Assembly (NCBI GenBank): GCA_910584125.1
Contig: CAJTXU010000001.1
Span: 183,176-247,175 of the forward strand
Length of the DNA: 64,000 bases
Source of the DNA: an uncultured Muribaculaceae bacterium
Lineage (GTDB): Bacteria; Bacteroidota; Bacteroidia; Bacteroidales; Muribaculaceae
Reading direction: 5' to 3'
The notes below the pieces were generated by a model, which worked only from the letters and a program-made list of their open reading frames with translations, was not told the origin of the DNA and ran no database searches. A program made the translations under genes and the position numbers. This document shows positions 32,952-41,973 of this stretch, one piece after another; the stretch's first letter is position 1; each line of letters begins with the position of its first letter.

Positions 32952-34073
32952 ATGATTACAACCGACCAGTTAAAACATATCGAGACCCGTGTGGCAGACC
33001 TGAAACGCTATCTCGACATCGACTCCAAGAAAATCGAGGTCGAGGAGGAGGAACTGCGCACGCATGTGGCCGATTTCTGGGACGACCGCGAGAAGGCCGA
33101 GGCCCAGATGCGCAAGATCAAAGGCATACATTTCTGGATCGACAGCTATACGGCCGTCGAGAAACAACTCGAGGAACTCAAACTCGCCCTGGAATTCCTG
33201 AAAGATGAACTCGTGACCGAGGAGGAGGTCGACGCACAGTATGCCGCCCTCGTCAAGGAGGTCGAGGACCTCGAGCTGCGCAATATGCTGCGCCGCGAGG
33301 AAGACAAGCTCGGCGTCGTGCTCAAAATCAATTCCGGAGCCGGCGGCACAGAGTCGCAGGACTGGGCCGAGATGCTGATGCGCCTCTATCTGCGTTATGC
33401 CGAACGCCACGGCTACAAGACGTCAATCGCCCAGCTGCTCGACGGCGACGAGGCCGGCATCAAGTCGGTGACCATCAACATCGAGGGCGATTACGCCTAC
33501 GGTTTCCTGAAGTCGGAGAACGGCGTGCACCGACTCGTGCGCGTGTCGCCATATAACGCCCAGGGCAAGCGCATGACGTCGTTCGCTTCCGTGTTCGTCA
33601 CGCCGCTCGTCGACGACACCATCGACATCCAGGTCGAGAACGCGCGCGTGTCGTGGGATACGTTCCGCTCGGGCGGAGCCGGCGGCCAGAACGTCAACAA
33701 GGTCGAGTCGGGCGTGCGCCTGCGCTATCAGTTCAAGGACCCCTACACCGGCGAGGAAGAGGAAATACTGATCGAGAACACCGAGACCCGCGACCAGCCC
33801 AAGAACAAGGAGAACGCCATGCGACAGCTCAAGTCGATCCTCTACGAGAAGGAACTCCGCCACCGCATGGAGGAACAGGCCAAGGTCGAGGCCGGCAAGA
33901 AGAAGATAGAATGGGGCAGCCAGATCCGCAGCTACGTCTTCGATGACCGCCGCGTCAAGGACCACCGCACCAACTACCAGACCTCGGACGTCAACCGCGT
34001 GATGGACGGCGAGATTGACGAGTTCATCAAGGCATACCTCATGGAATTCGCCGACGAAAGCGAAGATAACTAA
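32952..34073 (+). CDS. prfB: Peptide chain release factor 2
   Basis: This 373-residue protein has an N-terminal helical bundle, the GGQ loop (SGGAGGQNVNKVESGVRLRY) that triggers peptide release, and the stop-recognition loop in RVSPYNAQGKRMTSFASVFV. The codon-reading tripeptide is SPY instead of the textbook SPF. The gene is one continuous frame: at the position of the classic programmed +1 frameshift the sequence reads CGC TAT CTC GAC, with no UGA. So RF2 here lacks the usual autoregulatory frameshift. It recognises UGA and UAA. Confidence 0.95.
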   Translation: MITTDQLKHIETRVADLKRYLDIDSKKIEVEEEELRTHVADFWDDREKAEAQMRKIKGIHFWIDSYTAVEKQLEELKLALEFLKDELVTEEEVDAQYAALVKEVEDLELRNMLRREEDKLGVVLKINSGAGGTESQDWAEMLMRLYLRYAERHGYKTSIAQLLDGDEAGIKSVTINIEGDYAYGFLKSENGVHRLVRVSPYNAQGKRMTSFASVFVTPLVDDTIDIQVENARVSWDTFRSGGAGGQNVNKVESGVRLRYQFKDPYTGEEEEILIENTETRDQPKNKENAMRQLKSILYEKELRHRMEEQAKVEAGKKKIEWGSQIRSYVFDDRRVKDHRTNYQTSDVNRVMDGEIDEFIKAYLMEFADESEDN

Positions 34074-34170
34074 AAAGTAAAAAGTAAAAAGTAAAAAGTA
34101 ATACGGGCTGCCGCCGATGCGATATCCCGTATTACTTTTTACTTATTACTTATTACTTATTACTTTACTT
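34072..34170. terminator. Terminator built from 7-bp AT repeats between convergent genes
   Basis: A run of AAAAGTA units (34072-34100) leads into a 15-bp stem AAAAAGTAATACGGG / CCCGTATTACTTTTT (34093-34107, 34126-34140), and the far arm continues as TTACTTA units to about 34165. The repeats on both sides pair with each other, which makes a long bidirectional hairpin for prfB and the M6 protease gene. Confidence 0.75.
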
Positions 34171-34188
34171 CTTATTGCTTCTTATTGC

Positions 34189-37044
34189 TTACTTGATTAC
34201 CGTCTTGCGGATGGTGTTGCCGCCAGCTGTCACGATATAGAGGCCGGGAGCATCGACCGTGACACGGCCACGGCCCGTGGCTACCTTGCGGCCCGCGGCG
34301 TCATAGACATTGATGAAGCTGTGGTCCGCGCAGCTTATCGTGCGGCCTTCGACATGGATAAGGGCCGACGCGTCGGCTTCCGCACCGACAATTCCGCCTG
34401 TGCCGTTGGTCTTCACTCGCACTTCGTCGGAGAGAAGCGACATACGGTCGCCGTCGACACCGCGGACGGTGTAGTAATATTCCGTCTCGGGTTCCAGTCC
34501 GGTCACCTTGATGCAGGCGACATCGCCGGTGGCGAGGCCCTCGTATCCGGCCAGTGCGACCTTGTCGAGCGAATGTCCGTGGCCTATCGTTATGTCGTCG
34601 ATAGCAAGCGAATTGCCCGACTTTACGGCCACATATTCAAGCTTGATCGAGGTCGTTCCCTCCGGAATCTCGGTCAGTTCCTCCGTGCGGCCACCTTCGG
34701 CGGCTGTCACCGGGATCATACTCAACGTCTGATAGGATGTCGGCGTCACTGCAACGACCATGATGAGGTCCGATTCACTCGTGCCGCGCTGCCAGAAAGA
34801 GAGATATTTCACCTTGTCGGAGTAAATAGGCGTGTTGAGCCCCTCGGAACTCTTGTTGAACCTGAGGGCAGGAGCCGCCTGTCCGAAATAACCCTCGTCG
34901 GTATATGCCGTCTTGGAGTCGGAACTCCAGCCGTAAGGCAGAGGCCAGACTCCGTCGGAGAAGTCGCATACATCCTCAAGAGGCTCGCCCGGCTCCTTGC
35001 GGTAGACGTCGATCAGATAATCCGACGCGCGATTGAGACGGTTCCACGCGGCGGTGAACCAGACGTCGCCGACCTCGGAAGGTTCGAGAGCCTCCACCTT
35101 GTCGTATGCCAGCGACCCGGGGGCGGTCGTCACGGCGGCAGGGGCGGTCCAGGGACCCGTCTCCCAGCCGTTGGTGGCGGCCACGACATAATGATATTCC
35201 GTCTCGGGCTCGAGACCCGTCACCTCGAACGAGCCGCAGGCACCGACGTTGCGCTCGCGGTAGCCGGGCACGTATGCAGGTTCCGAACCGTCGAGAGTAT
35301 AGACAGACAGAAGATATTCAAGATCCGGGGCCTGGTTCCAGCTCGGAGTGAAACCGACGGGGGTGATCACGTCATGGGCCAGCCCTTCGGTCGCGCCTAT
35401 TGGCTCGGAGCCGCCGCAGACCTTGAAGGTGATGTCGCCGGCCGCGGTCTCGACGATTTCAGTGATGGGCAGCTCGATGGGGACACCCGCCCAGGTGATC
35501 ATCGACGGTTCGGTGGTAGCGGTGAACGAAGTGATGCCCGCCGCGCCGGGGAACGCGTCGCCGTCGCGGGTCTCCTCATCGCGTATACCGTCGGCCTCCT
35601 CGATATCGATATACTGATGCATCGGATTGTTGTTGACCGAGTTGTTGTACCAGATGTTGCTTTCGAACTGGATGTGCCATACGAGCATGCCGTGGCCGGG
35701 CAGATAGGCGTCCCAGCCCTGCTGCTGCCGGTTCTCAAGAAGGAAGAACTCGTTGAAGTCGGCGGTGCGGATGATTCCGGCCTTGTTGGTACCAATCGGC
35801 GGCAGCGTGGCGTTGACGGCGCCCTTGATTTCGGTGGGCGACATCCAGCCGAGAGAATAACGTTCGTAGGCACCGTAGAGCGGCGGCGTCATGCCGTCGT
35901 TGTTGTAGGGGCCGTAGTCCATGCACGACCACGTGTCGGGGGTGAAAGCCGAGGTGTAGGTCGTGGCGTAAAGGTCGGGAAGGCCCATCACATGGCTGAA
36001 CTCATGGACGAACGTCCCGATGCCGTCGGGACGGGACTGCCGGGTGTCGCGGCTGTATTCCCATTCGTTCGAGCAGGCGTAGCGGTCGAGCGTGACGCCG
36101 TCGAACTCATATGTCTTGCTGGTGGCCGCCGTGACATACCAGGCGTGCGGCCACACCGTGTCGCTGCTGCCGCCGGACGCCTCGCCGCGTCCGGCGTAGA
36201 AGATGAAGACGTTGTCGATGAAGCCGTCTCCGTCACAGTCGTATTGCGAGAAATCGACGGCGTCGTCGAGCAGCTGGCAGGCGTCGATGCACATGCGGTA
36301 CGGACGGCGGTCGTTGCCATAGGCGTCGTTGCCGCCGTAGTATTTCATATTCTCAGGCAGGGTCACCGGTCCGAGCACGTCGAACTCGGGGCGGAACAGT
36401 CCCGACGAGCACTCCTCGAAGAAGTCGCGGGCCGAACCCGTGCCACCGTAGTCGTCGAATCCGCGTTCGTTGAGCATCCGCCCGAAATAGTCGGCAGGGT
36501 CATCGGTCTGGAACTTGACGTCCGAATACTCCACGAGGATCACGAGGCCCTTCTGCTCTCCGGTCACGGGATAGTGCGAGCCGGGAACAAGCCCCGGGCC
36601 CTGAGCGTAACCCTGGTCGGCCGTGGCGGCCTTGAGCGGCTGCGCGGCCGAGACTGAAACGGGAACCTTCGACATCCTGCCGCTTATGGACACCCGGCGT
36701 CCGGAATCAAAGGCTTCGCCGAGACTACTCTTGTCTATCCGCGAGAGCCATTCGCGGGCCGAGGCATCCCGGGCCGAAGCGTTCGCGGCCCTTATGCCCG
36801 ACGACAGCATCCGGCCGTCGGCCACGGGCTCGCCATAATAATAATAGCCGTCATCTCCCTCGACGAGAGGATAACCGTCTTCGGTGAGGCAGAGATGATA
36901 ATACTCGTCGCCGACGAGGCGCACGGCCATCGTCGTGCCGTCGGGCATCGTGACGTCGATGACGCCCGGTTTTGCCGGCACTGCTTGTGAGGCGCCTGCG
37001 CAGAGGATGCATGCGGTGCCGATGAGAATACTTTTAAGATTCAT
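34189..37044 (-). CDS. Secreted M6-family metalloprotease with T9SS-like C-terminal domain
   Basis: This 951-residue protein has a signal peptide (SILIGTACILCAGASQA), then an M6 (immune inhibitor A-like) protease domain with zinc motif HEFSHVMGLPD (HExxHxxGxxD). Fibronectin-III-like segments follow (VTGLEPETEYHYVVAATNGWETG; VTGLEPETEYYYTVRGVDG), then a jelly-roll-type carbohydrate-binding-like region. The tail, with VYDAAGRKVATG and GLYIVTAGGNTIRKTVIK, fits a type A sorting domain for T9SS. It is expected at the cell surface or outside the cell, degrading host or microbial protein. A GATEG repeat insert lies before the first Fn3-like segment. It is downstream of GT9 (41 bases). Confidence 0.88.
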   Translation of the reverse strand: MNLKSILIGTACILCAGASQAVPAKPGVIDVTMPDGTTMAVRLVGDEYYHLCLTEDGYPLVEGDDGYYYYGEPVADGRMLSSGIRAANASARDASAREWLSRIDKSSLGEAFDSGRRVSISGRMSKVPVSVSAAQPLKAATADQGYAQGPGLVPGSHYPVTGEQKGLVILVEYSDVKFQTDDPADYFGRMLNERGFDDYGGTGSARDFFEECSSGLFRPEFDVLGPVTLPENMKYYGGNDAYGNDRRPYRMCIDACQLLDDAVDFSQYDCDGDGFIDNVFIFYAGRGEASGGSSDTVWPHAWYVTAATSKTYEFDGVTLDRYACSNEWEYSRDTRQSRPDGIGTFVHEFSHVMGLPDLYATTYTSAFTPDTWSCMDYGPYNNDGMTPPLYGAYERYSLGWMSPTEIKGAVNATLPPIGTNKAGIIRTADFNEFFLLENRQQQGWDAYLPGHGMLVWHIQFESNIWYNNSVNNNPMHQYIDIEEADGIRDEETRDGDAFPGAAGITSFTATTEPSMITWAGVPIELPITEIVETAAGDITFKVCGGSEPIGATEGLAHDVITPVGFTPSWNQAPDLEYLLSVYTLDGSEPAYVPGYRERNVGACGSFEVTGLEPETEYHYVVAATNGWETGPWTAPAAVTTAPGSLAYDKVEALEPSEVGDVWFTAAWNRLNRASDYLIDVYRKEPGEPLEDVCDFSDGVWPLPYGWSSDSKTAYTDEGYFGQAAPALRFNKSSEGLNTPIYSDKVKYLSFWQRGTSESDLIMVVAVTPTSYQTLSMIPVTAAEGGRTEELTEIPEGTTSIKLEYVAVKSGNSLAIDDITIGHGHSLDKVALAGYEGLATGDVACIKVTGLEPETEYYYTVRGVDGDRMSLLSDEVRVKTNGTGGIVGAEADASALIHVEGRTISCADHSFINVYDAAGRKVATGRGRVTVDAPGLYIVTAGGNTIRKTVIK
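35383..35397 (-). repeat. 15-bp core of the GATEG repeat (copy 3)
   Basis: CCCTTCGGTCGCGCC matches the core of the copies at 7074 and 10473 and is again read as GATEG, here in a linker of the M6 protease. Confidence 0.65.
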
Positions 37045-37084
37045 ATATTGGTATTGATAAGGTCTTTAAGGTCAGTCCATTCTT

Positions 37085-38134
37085 TCAGATATTCTCGATG
37101 CGGTCGATGATCATCTTGGGGGTGATGCCGGCCAAGCAATGGTAGTCGCCGCGCATGCATGGCTTGTCGCCGAACACCGAGCAGGGCCGGCATGTCATGT
37201 CGAGCTGCACGACGTCGCGCGTGCGCTGCCCCCACCCCAGGAATCCGGTATAGGGGTGCGTGGCGCCCCAGACGCTCACCGTGCGCAGGCCGACGAGCGA
37301 GGCCAGGTGCATGTTGGCAGAATCCATCGACAGCATCACGTCGCAATGGCTCAGCAGCGAGAGTTCGGCGGCGATGCCGAGCCGAGCTGCCGCCATGTTG
37401 ACCACCGACGGATAGCGGCGCGCCAGACGTGCGATAATCTGGTCCTCGGCGTCGCCGAAACCGAATATGAATATTTTCACGCCGCCGAGGCGGTCGAAAT
37501 GCTCGATGACGCGCTCAAGAAGCTCAATGGGGTATATCTTCCCCTTGTGCTTGGCGAACGGCGCGACCGCGAGCCAACGCTCCCCGTCGCGTTTAGGCGG
37601 CGTGACCGAGGCGAAGTCTGCCGGGTCGCCCCTGCCGTCGCCCCAGAGGGTCGTGAAGTCGTTGGCCAGCGCGATGCCGGCGCGGTAGAACACGTCGCGG
37701 TAGCGCTCGGTCATCGGCTTGAGCTGCACGAGCACCTTCTCGTGCCGACGTGTCAGCTCGGCCTTGGCGCGGCGTCCCTTGTCGATGTAATGCACGCGCA
37801 CTCCGGCCAGACGCATGAACAGACGCAGCAGCTTGGTGCGCGTCACGTCGTGGAGGTCGACGAAGTCGGTGATGCCGTATCGTGAACGCAGGGCGCGGGC
37901 CAGACGCCACATGCCCGCCACGCCCTTGTAGTTGTCGAGGTTGACGGTGGCCATGGTGAGGTTAGTCGGCCGGTTGATGAACACCTGGGCCGGATGGTGG
38001 CGCGTCAGGAAATAGAACTCCACGTCGGGATTGGCCAGACAGGCGTCATAGACCGATGGGAGCGTCATGGCCACGTCGCCCAGCGCCGAGAAGCGCGACA
38101 CGAGCACGGCGCGGCGCTCACTGTCTCTTGGCAT
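37085..38134 (-). CDS. Glycosyltransferase family 9 (heptosyltransferase-like)
   Basis: This 349-residue cytoplasmic GT-B enzyme has SRFSALGDVAMTLPSVYDA at the N-terminus (the F/SxxGD...P motif of LPS heptosyltransferases). The C-terminal donor-site region is SLLSHCDVMLSMDSANMHLASLVGLRTVSVWGATHPYTGFLG, with the conserved D-S-xx-H-x-A. It adds a heptose or related sugar during LPS core synthesis. It overlaps the DUF4254 gene by 17 bases, a pairing usual in Bacteroidota, and both share the promoter at 38804-38834. Confidence 0.92.
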   Translation of the reverse strand: MPRDSERRAVLVSRFSALGDVAMTLPSVYDACLANPDVEFYFLTRHHPAQVFINRPTNLTMATVNLDNYKGVAGMWRLARALRSRYGITDFVDLHDVTRTKLLRLFMRLAGVRVHYIDKGRRAKAELTRRHEKVLVQLKPMTERYRDVFYRAGIALANDFTTLWGDGRGDPADFASVTPPKRDGERWLAVAPFAKHKGKIYPIELLERVIEHFDRLGGVKIFIFGFGDAEDQIIARLARRYPSVVNMAAARLGIAAELSLLSHCDVMLSMDSANMHLASLVGLRTVSVWGATHPYTGFLGWGQRTRDVVQLDMTCRPCSVFGDKPCMRGDYHCLAGITPKMIIDRIENI

Positions 38135-38729
38135 ATAGCACGGGGTTGGTGGCCGGATCGTTATACATCTTCATCTGCCTGTAGACCTTCATATACTTGC
38201 GGCCGGCGGCGATGTCGGCGAGAAGCTGGTCGATGGCGAGCGAGAGGTCCTGACGCTGCTCGAGCAGGACGTCGAGCTTGGCCTCGCAGCGGGACAGATG
38301 GTCGGCGTCGGCGTCGGTGCGCTCGGTCTGTTCGCGCATGTGCCATATCTTGAGCGCCAGGATCGAGAGGCGGTCGAGCGCCCAGGCGGGCGACTCGGTG
38401 TTGATCGTGGCGTCGACAAGGGCGGTGACGCCCTTGTAGCGGTCGCGCATCCAGGTGTCGATGTCCTCCACCATGTCGGTGCGCACCTGGTTCGAACGAT
38501 CGATGCGACGCTTGAGCTCAAGGGCCTCAACGGGGTCGATGGCCGGGTCGCGGATAATGTCCTCCAGATGCCACTGCACGGCGTCGACCCAGTTTTTCGA
38601 ATAAAGTATGGCCTCGAACGAACCCTTCGGATAGGGGTTCGAGACTGTGGCGTCGACGTCGTCGGCGAGGTGATAGTCGGCCACGCAACGGTCGAAGACC
38701 TCATTGGCCACGGTTGATATGCTTTCCAT
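38118..38729 (-). CDS. DUF4254 protein
   Basis: This is 203 residues from ATG 38729 (MESISTVANEVFDRCVADYHL). The longer frame to 38810 would begin upstream of the predicted transcription start, so I reject it. The protein is entirely helical and charged, with KNWVDAVQWHLEDIIRDPAIDP and RTDMVEDIDTWM typical of DUF4254. It has no signal or membrane segment. Its molecular role is unknown. The fixed pairing with a GT9 gene suggests a part in LPS or surface-glycan assembly. Confidence 0.85.
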   Translation of the reverse strand: MESISTVANEVFDRCVADYHLADDVDATVSNPYPKGSFEAILYSKNWVDAVQWHLEDIIRDPAIDPVEALELKRRIDRSNQVRTDMVEDIDTWMRDRYKGVTALVDATINTESPAWALDRLSILALKIWHMREQTERTDADADHLSRCEAKLDVLLEQRQDLSLAIDQLLADIAAGRKYMKVYRQMKMYNDPATNPVLYAKRQ

Positions 38730-38803
38730 TCGGATATCGGTTTTAGGGGGGTCGCCACCGGCTGACGGCGCGTGCACCCCGGGGATTTTTACGAAATTTT
38801 TCC

Positions 38804-38834
38804 CAAACATAATAAAAATTTCTCAATCCGCAAA
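38804..38834 (-). promoter_or_regulatory. Minus-strand promoter for DUF4254-GT9
   Basis: On the minus strand TTTG (38834-38831), a 19-base spacer and TATGTTTG (38811-38804). It interleaves with the divergent plus-strand promoter at 38819-38850. Confidence 0.8.
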
Positions 38835-38850
38835 AAAATAGTTATTTTTG
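38819..38850 (+). promoter_or_regulatory. Plus-strand promoter for the nucleoside kinase operon
   Basis: TTTC (38819-38822), a 20-base spacer and TATTTTTG (38843-38850), one mismatch in the -33 box. It physically overlaps the DUF4254 promoter, so the two cannot be fully occupied at once. Confidence 0.7.
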
Positions 38851-38882
38851 CAGTTGCGCGCGTCATGTCGCGTGGACCACCG

Positions 38883-40565
38883 ATGAGCAGACAGATACAG
38901 ATTTTCTGCCGCAACAGCGGCAAATACATAGACGTCGAAGGGGGCTCGACCCTTCATGAGATATCGCAGATGCCCGAGGTCGGGCTCAGATTCAGGCCGA
39001 TATGCGCACTGGCCAACAACAAGACCGAGCATCTGGGCTTCCAGGTGTTCGCACCCAAGGAGGTGGAGTTTCTCGACGCCCGGACGTCGATCGGCCGCGA
39101 GGTCTACGTGAGGTCCCTGTGCATGATGCTCTACAGGGCACTGCATGAGATCGACCCGACACTGAGGGTGCGCATCGAGCACTCGATAGCGCGCGGGCTC
39201 TTCTGCCGCGTGCTTGACTCCGACGGCCGGCCGCATGCCGTCGACGACGCCTTCATCGCCGGCCTGCTGGCCGGCATGCGCTCGCTGGCCGACCGCGACC
39301 TGCGCTTCACGAGGTTCGAGAAGCGCACGCCCGACGTCATCGATATGTTCCGCCGCCAGGGCCTCGACGACAAGGCGAGCCTGCTCGAGACTGTGTCGGA
39401 AATATACACGTCCTATTACACGCTCGACGGTCTGGCCGACTCGTTCTACGGCCCGCTGGCATGGTCGACGGGCGCGATCCGCGTCTTCGACCTCGTGGCC
39501 TGGCAGGACGGCATGCTGATGCTCGGCCCCGACACGTCCGACCCCGACGTGCCCGCCTCGCCCGTGACACAGGAGAAGATGTTCCACGCCTTCACCGACC
39601 ACCTGAAGTTCAACCGCGTGATCCGCGTCGCCTCCGTCGGCGAGCTCAACCGCGCCGTGGAACGCGGCGAGACCTCCGACCTCATCAACGTGGCCGAGGC
39701 CATGCACGACAAGCTGATAGGCCGCATCTCCGATGAGATCCACGAGCGCAGCCGCCGGGGCGGAGCCTCGGTCGTGCTGATCGCCGGCCCGTCGTCGTCG
39801 GGAAAGACGACGACCTCCAAGCGACTGGCAATACAGCTGATGACCAACCTCATGCGCCCCAAGATGATCTCGCTCGACGACTATTTCGTCAACCGCTGCG
39901 ACACGCCCCGAGACGCCGACGGCGACTATGACTACGAGTCGATCTACGCCCTCGACCTCGAGCGCTTCAACTCCGACATGCGCGCCCTGCTGCGCGGCGA
40001 GCAGATCAACCTGCCCACCTACAGCTTCGAACTCGGCGAGCGGGTGGAACGCGAACGCCCCCTGCGGCTCGACGACAACGACGTCCTCATCGTGGAGGGA
40101 ATCCACGGCCTGAACCCCGAACTGACGGCCGCCGTGCCCCAGGACCGCATCTTCAAGATGTACGTCTCCGCGCTGACGACGCTGCGCATCGACGACCACA
40201 ACTGGATCCCGACCTCCGACAACCGCCTGCTGCGCCGCATCGTGCGCGACAACAAATATCGCCATACGCCCCCGGCCGACACTATCCGCCGCTGGCCAAG
40301 CGTGCGCCGCGGCGAGGAACGCTGGATCTTCCCCTTCCAGGAGAACGCCGACGCGACCTTCAACTCCTCTCTGCTCTTCGAAATCGGGGTCATGAAGCCC
40401 TATGCCGAGCCCCTGCTCGAGACCGTGCCCCACAACGTGCCGGAATACACCACGGCCTACCGCCTGCTGCGTTTCCTGCACATTTTCAAACCGATACCCG
40501 AGACGCAGGTGCCCTCGACGTCGCTGCTCCGAGAGTTCCTGGGCGGGTCGTCATTCCATTATTGA
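38883..40565 (+). CDS. Nucleoside (uridine) kinase with N-terminal TGS-like domain
   Basis: This is 560 residues from ATG 38883; an ATG at 38865 is only about 10 bases after the predicted transcription start. Residues 1-60 resemble a TGS/ThrRS N-terminal fold (IQIFCRNSGKYIDVEGGSTLHEISQ). The central region resembles the threonyl-tRNA synthetase second domain, and the kinase domain has the P-loop GPSSSGKTTTSKRLA and the uridine-kinase lid/substrate motifs MISLDDYFVNR and VLIVEGIHGLNPEL. The family phosphorylates nucleosides for salvage. This TGS-kinase fusion is usual in Bacteroidota and Firmicutes. mgtE follows after 13 bases. Confidence 0.9.
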   Translation: MSRQIQIFCRNSGKYIDVEGGSTLHEISQMPEVGLRFRPICALANNKTEHLGFQVFAPKEVEFLDARTSIGREVYVRSLCMMLYRALHEIDPTLRVRIEHSIARGLFCRVLDSDGRPHAVDDAFIAGLLAGMRSLADRDLRFTRFEKRTPDVIDMFRRQGLDDKASLLETVSEIYTSYYTLDGLADSFYGPLAWSTGAIRVFDLVAWQDGMLMLGPDTSDPDVPASPVTQEKMFHAFTDHLKFNRVIRVASVGELNRAVERGETSDLINVAEAMHDKLIGRISDEIHERSRRGGASVVLIAGPSSSGKTTTSKRLAIQLMTNLMRPKMISLDDYFVNRCDTPRDADGDYDYESIYALDLERFNSDMRALLRGEQINLPTYSFELGERVERERPLRLDDNDVLIVEGIHGLNPELTAAVPQDRIFKMYVSALTTLRIDDHNWIPTSDNRLLRRIVRDNKYRHTPPADTIRRWPSVRRGEERWIFPFQENADATFNSSLLFEIGVMKPYAEPLLETVPHNVPEYTTAYRLLRFLHIFKPIPETQVPSTSLLREFLGGSSFHY

Positions 40566-40578
40566 GACCTGAAGGAAG

Positions 40579-41943
40579 ATGAAAGAATTCACACATGAAG
40601 AGATAGAACGCATCATTGACCTGATCGAGAACCAGGACACGCCGGCCATCATCGCCGAAATCGACGACATGCACCCGGCCGACATCGCCGAGCTCTTCCA
40701 GGACCTCGACCTGCCCCAGGCCGAATGGTTTTTCGAGCTGATCCCCGACAAAGAGAAGAAGGCCGACGTCCTCATGGAGCTCGACGAGGAAGACCGCAAG
40801 AAGCTGCTCGAGGGGATGGACCACGAGCAGATCGGCCACTTCATCGACCTGCTCGACACCGACGACGCCGTCGACCTCATACAGGAACTCGACGAGGAAG
40901 ACCGCGAGGAGGTGATCCAGAACATCGAGGACGTCGAGCAGGCCGGCGACATCGTCGACCTGCTGCAATATGACGAGGACACGGCCGGCGGTCTGATGGG
41001 CACCGAGCTCATCTCCGTCAACGAGAACCTCTCGATGCCCGACTGCCTGCGCGAGATGCGCCACCAGGCCGAGGACCTCGACGACATCTATTACGTCTAC
41101 GTGGTCGACGACGACAACCGCCTCAAGGGCGTGCTGCCGCTCAAGAAGATGATCACCCACCCGTCGGTCTCGAAAATCAAGCATGTAATGCAGACCGATC
41201 CTGTCTCGGTCAAGGCCGACATGCCCATCGAGGAGGTGGCCATCGACTTCGAGAAATACGACCTCGTGGCCATGCCCGTGGTCGACTCAATCGGCCGCCT
41301 CGTGGGCCAGATCACGGTCGACGACGTCATGGACCAGGTGCGCGAGCAGTCGGAACGCGACTACCAGCTGGCCTCGGGTATCTCGTCTGACATCGACGCC
41401 GACGACTCGATATTCGCCCAGACCAAGGCGCGGCTCCCCTGGCTGCTGATAGGCATCGTGGGAGGCATCGTGAACTCGCTGATTCTCGGCGGATTCGAAG
41501 CGCAGATCGCGGCTGTCACCGCGCTGGCGTTCTTCATCCCGCTGATCGGCGGCACGGGCGGCAACGTCGGCGTGCAGGCCTCGGCCATAGTGGTGCAGGG
41601 TCTCGCCAACGGACGCCTCGAGCTCTCCGACTTCTGGGGGCAGATATGGCGCGGCGTCCGCATCGCCCTGCTCAACGCAATCGTCATCTCGGGAGTCGTG
41701 TTCGCTTACATAGCCCTGACCGAACCGGGCGACATGGCGCTCGTCATGGCCGTGGCCGTGTCGCTCTTCGCCGTGGTGATATTCGCCACCGTGTTCGGCA
41801 CGCTCGTGCCCCTCACGCTCGAACGGCTCAAGGTGAACCCCGCCCTGGCCACAGGCCCTTTCATCCAGATCACCAACGACGTCGTCGGCCTGCTCATCTA
41901 TGTCGGCATGTCGATATGGATGCTCCGGGTCTTCCCCCATTAG
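40579..41943 (+). CDS. mgtE: MgtE-family magnesium transporter
   Basis: This 454-residue protein has the MgtE layout: an N domain of Asp/Glu-rich helices (DIAELFQDLDLPQAEWFFELIPDKEKKADVLMELDEEDRKKLLEG), the DEDTAGGLMGTELISV strand, two CBS domains and five membrane helices starting at LLIGIVGGIVNSLILGG. The pore-side motif is FIPLIGGTGGNVGVQASAIVVQGLANG. The cytoplasmic domains sense Mg2+ and gate the channel. It is 30 bases before mutS in a same-direction run. Confidence 0.95.
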   Translation: MKEFTHEEIERIIDLIENQDTPAIIAEIDDMHPADIAELFQDLDLPQAEWFFELIPDKEKKADVLMELDEEDRKKLLEGMDHEQIGHFIDLLDTDDAVDLIQELDEEDREEVIQNIEDVEQAGDIVDLLQYDEDTAGGLMGTELISVNENLSMPDCLREMRHQAEDLDDIYYVYVVDDDNRLKGVLPLKKMITHPSVSKIKHVMQTDPVSVKADMPIEEVAIDFEKYDLVAMPVVDSIGRLVGQITVDDVMDQVREQSERDYQLASGISSDIDADDSIFAQTKARLPWLLIGIVGGIVNSLILGGFEAQIAAVTALAFFIPLIGGTGGNVGVQASAIVVQGLANGRLELSDFWGQIWRGVRIALLNAIVISGVVFAYIALTEPGDMALVMAVAVSLFAVVIFATVFGTLVPLTLERLKVNPALATGPFIQITNDVVGLLIYVGMSIWMLRVFPH

Positions 41944-41973
41944 ATCTCTAATCTCAAACTCATTTTCACACGG

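Noticed and set aside
33010..33030. Programmed +1 frameshift in prfB
   Set aside because: The frame is continuous through the YLD site; no UGA is present.
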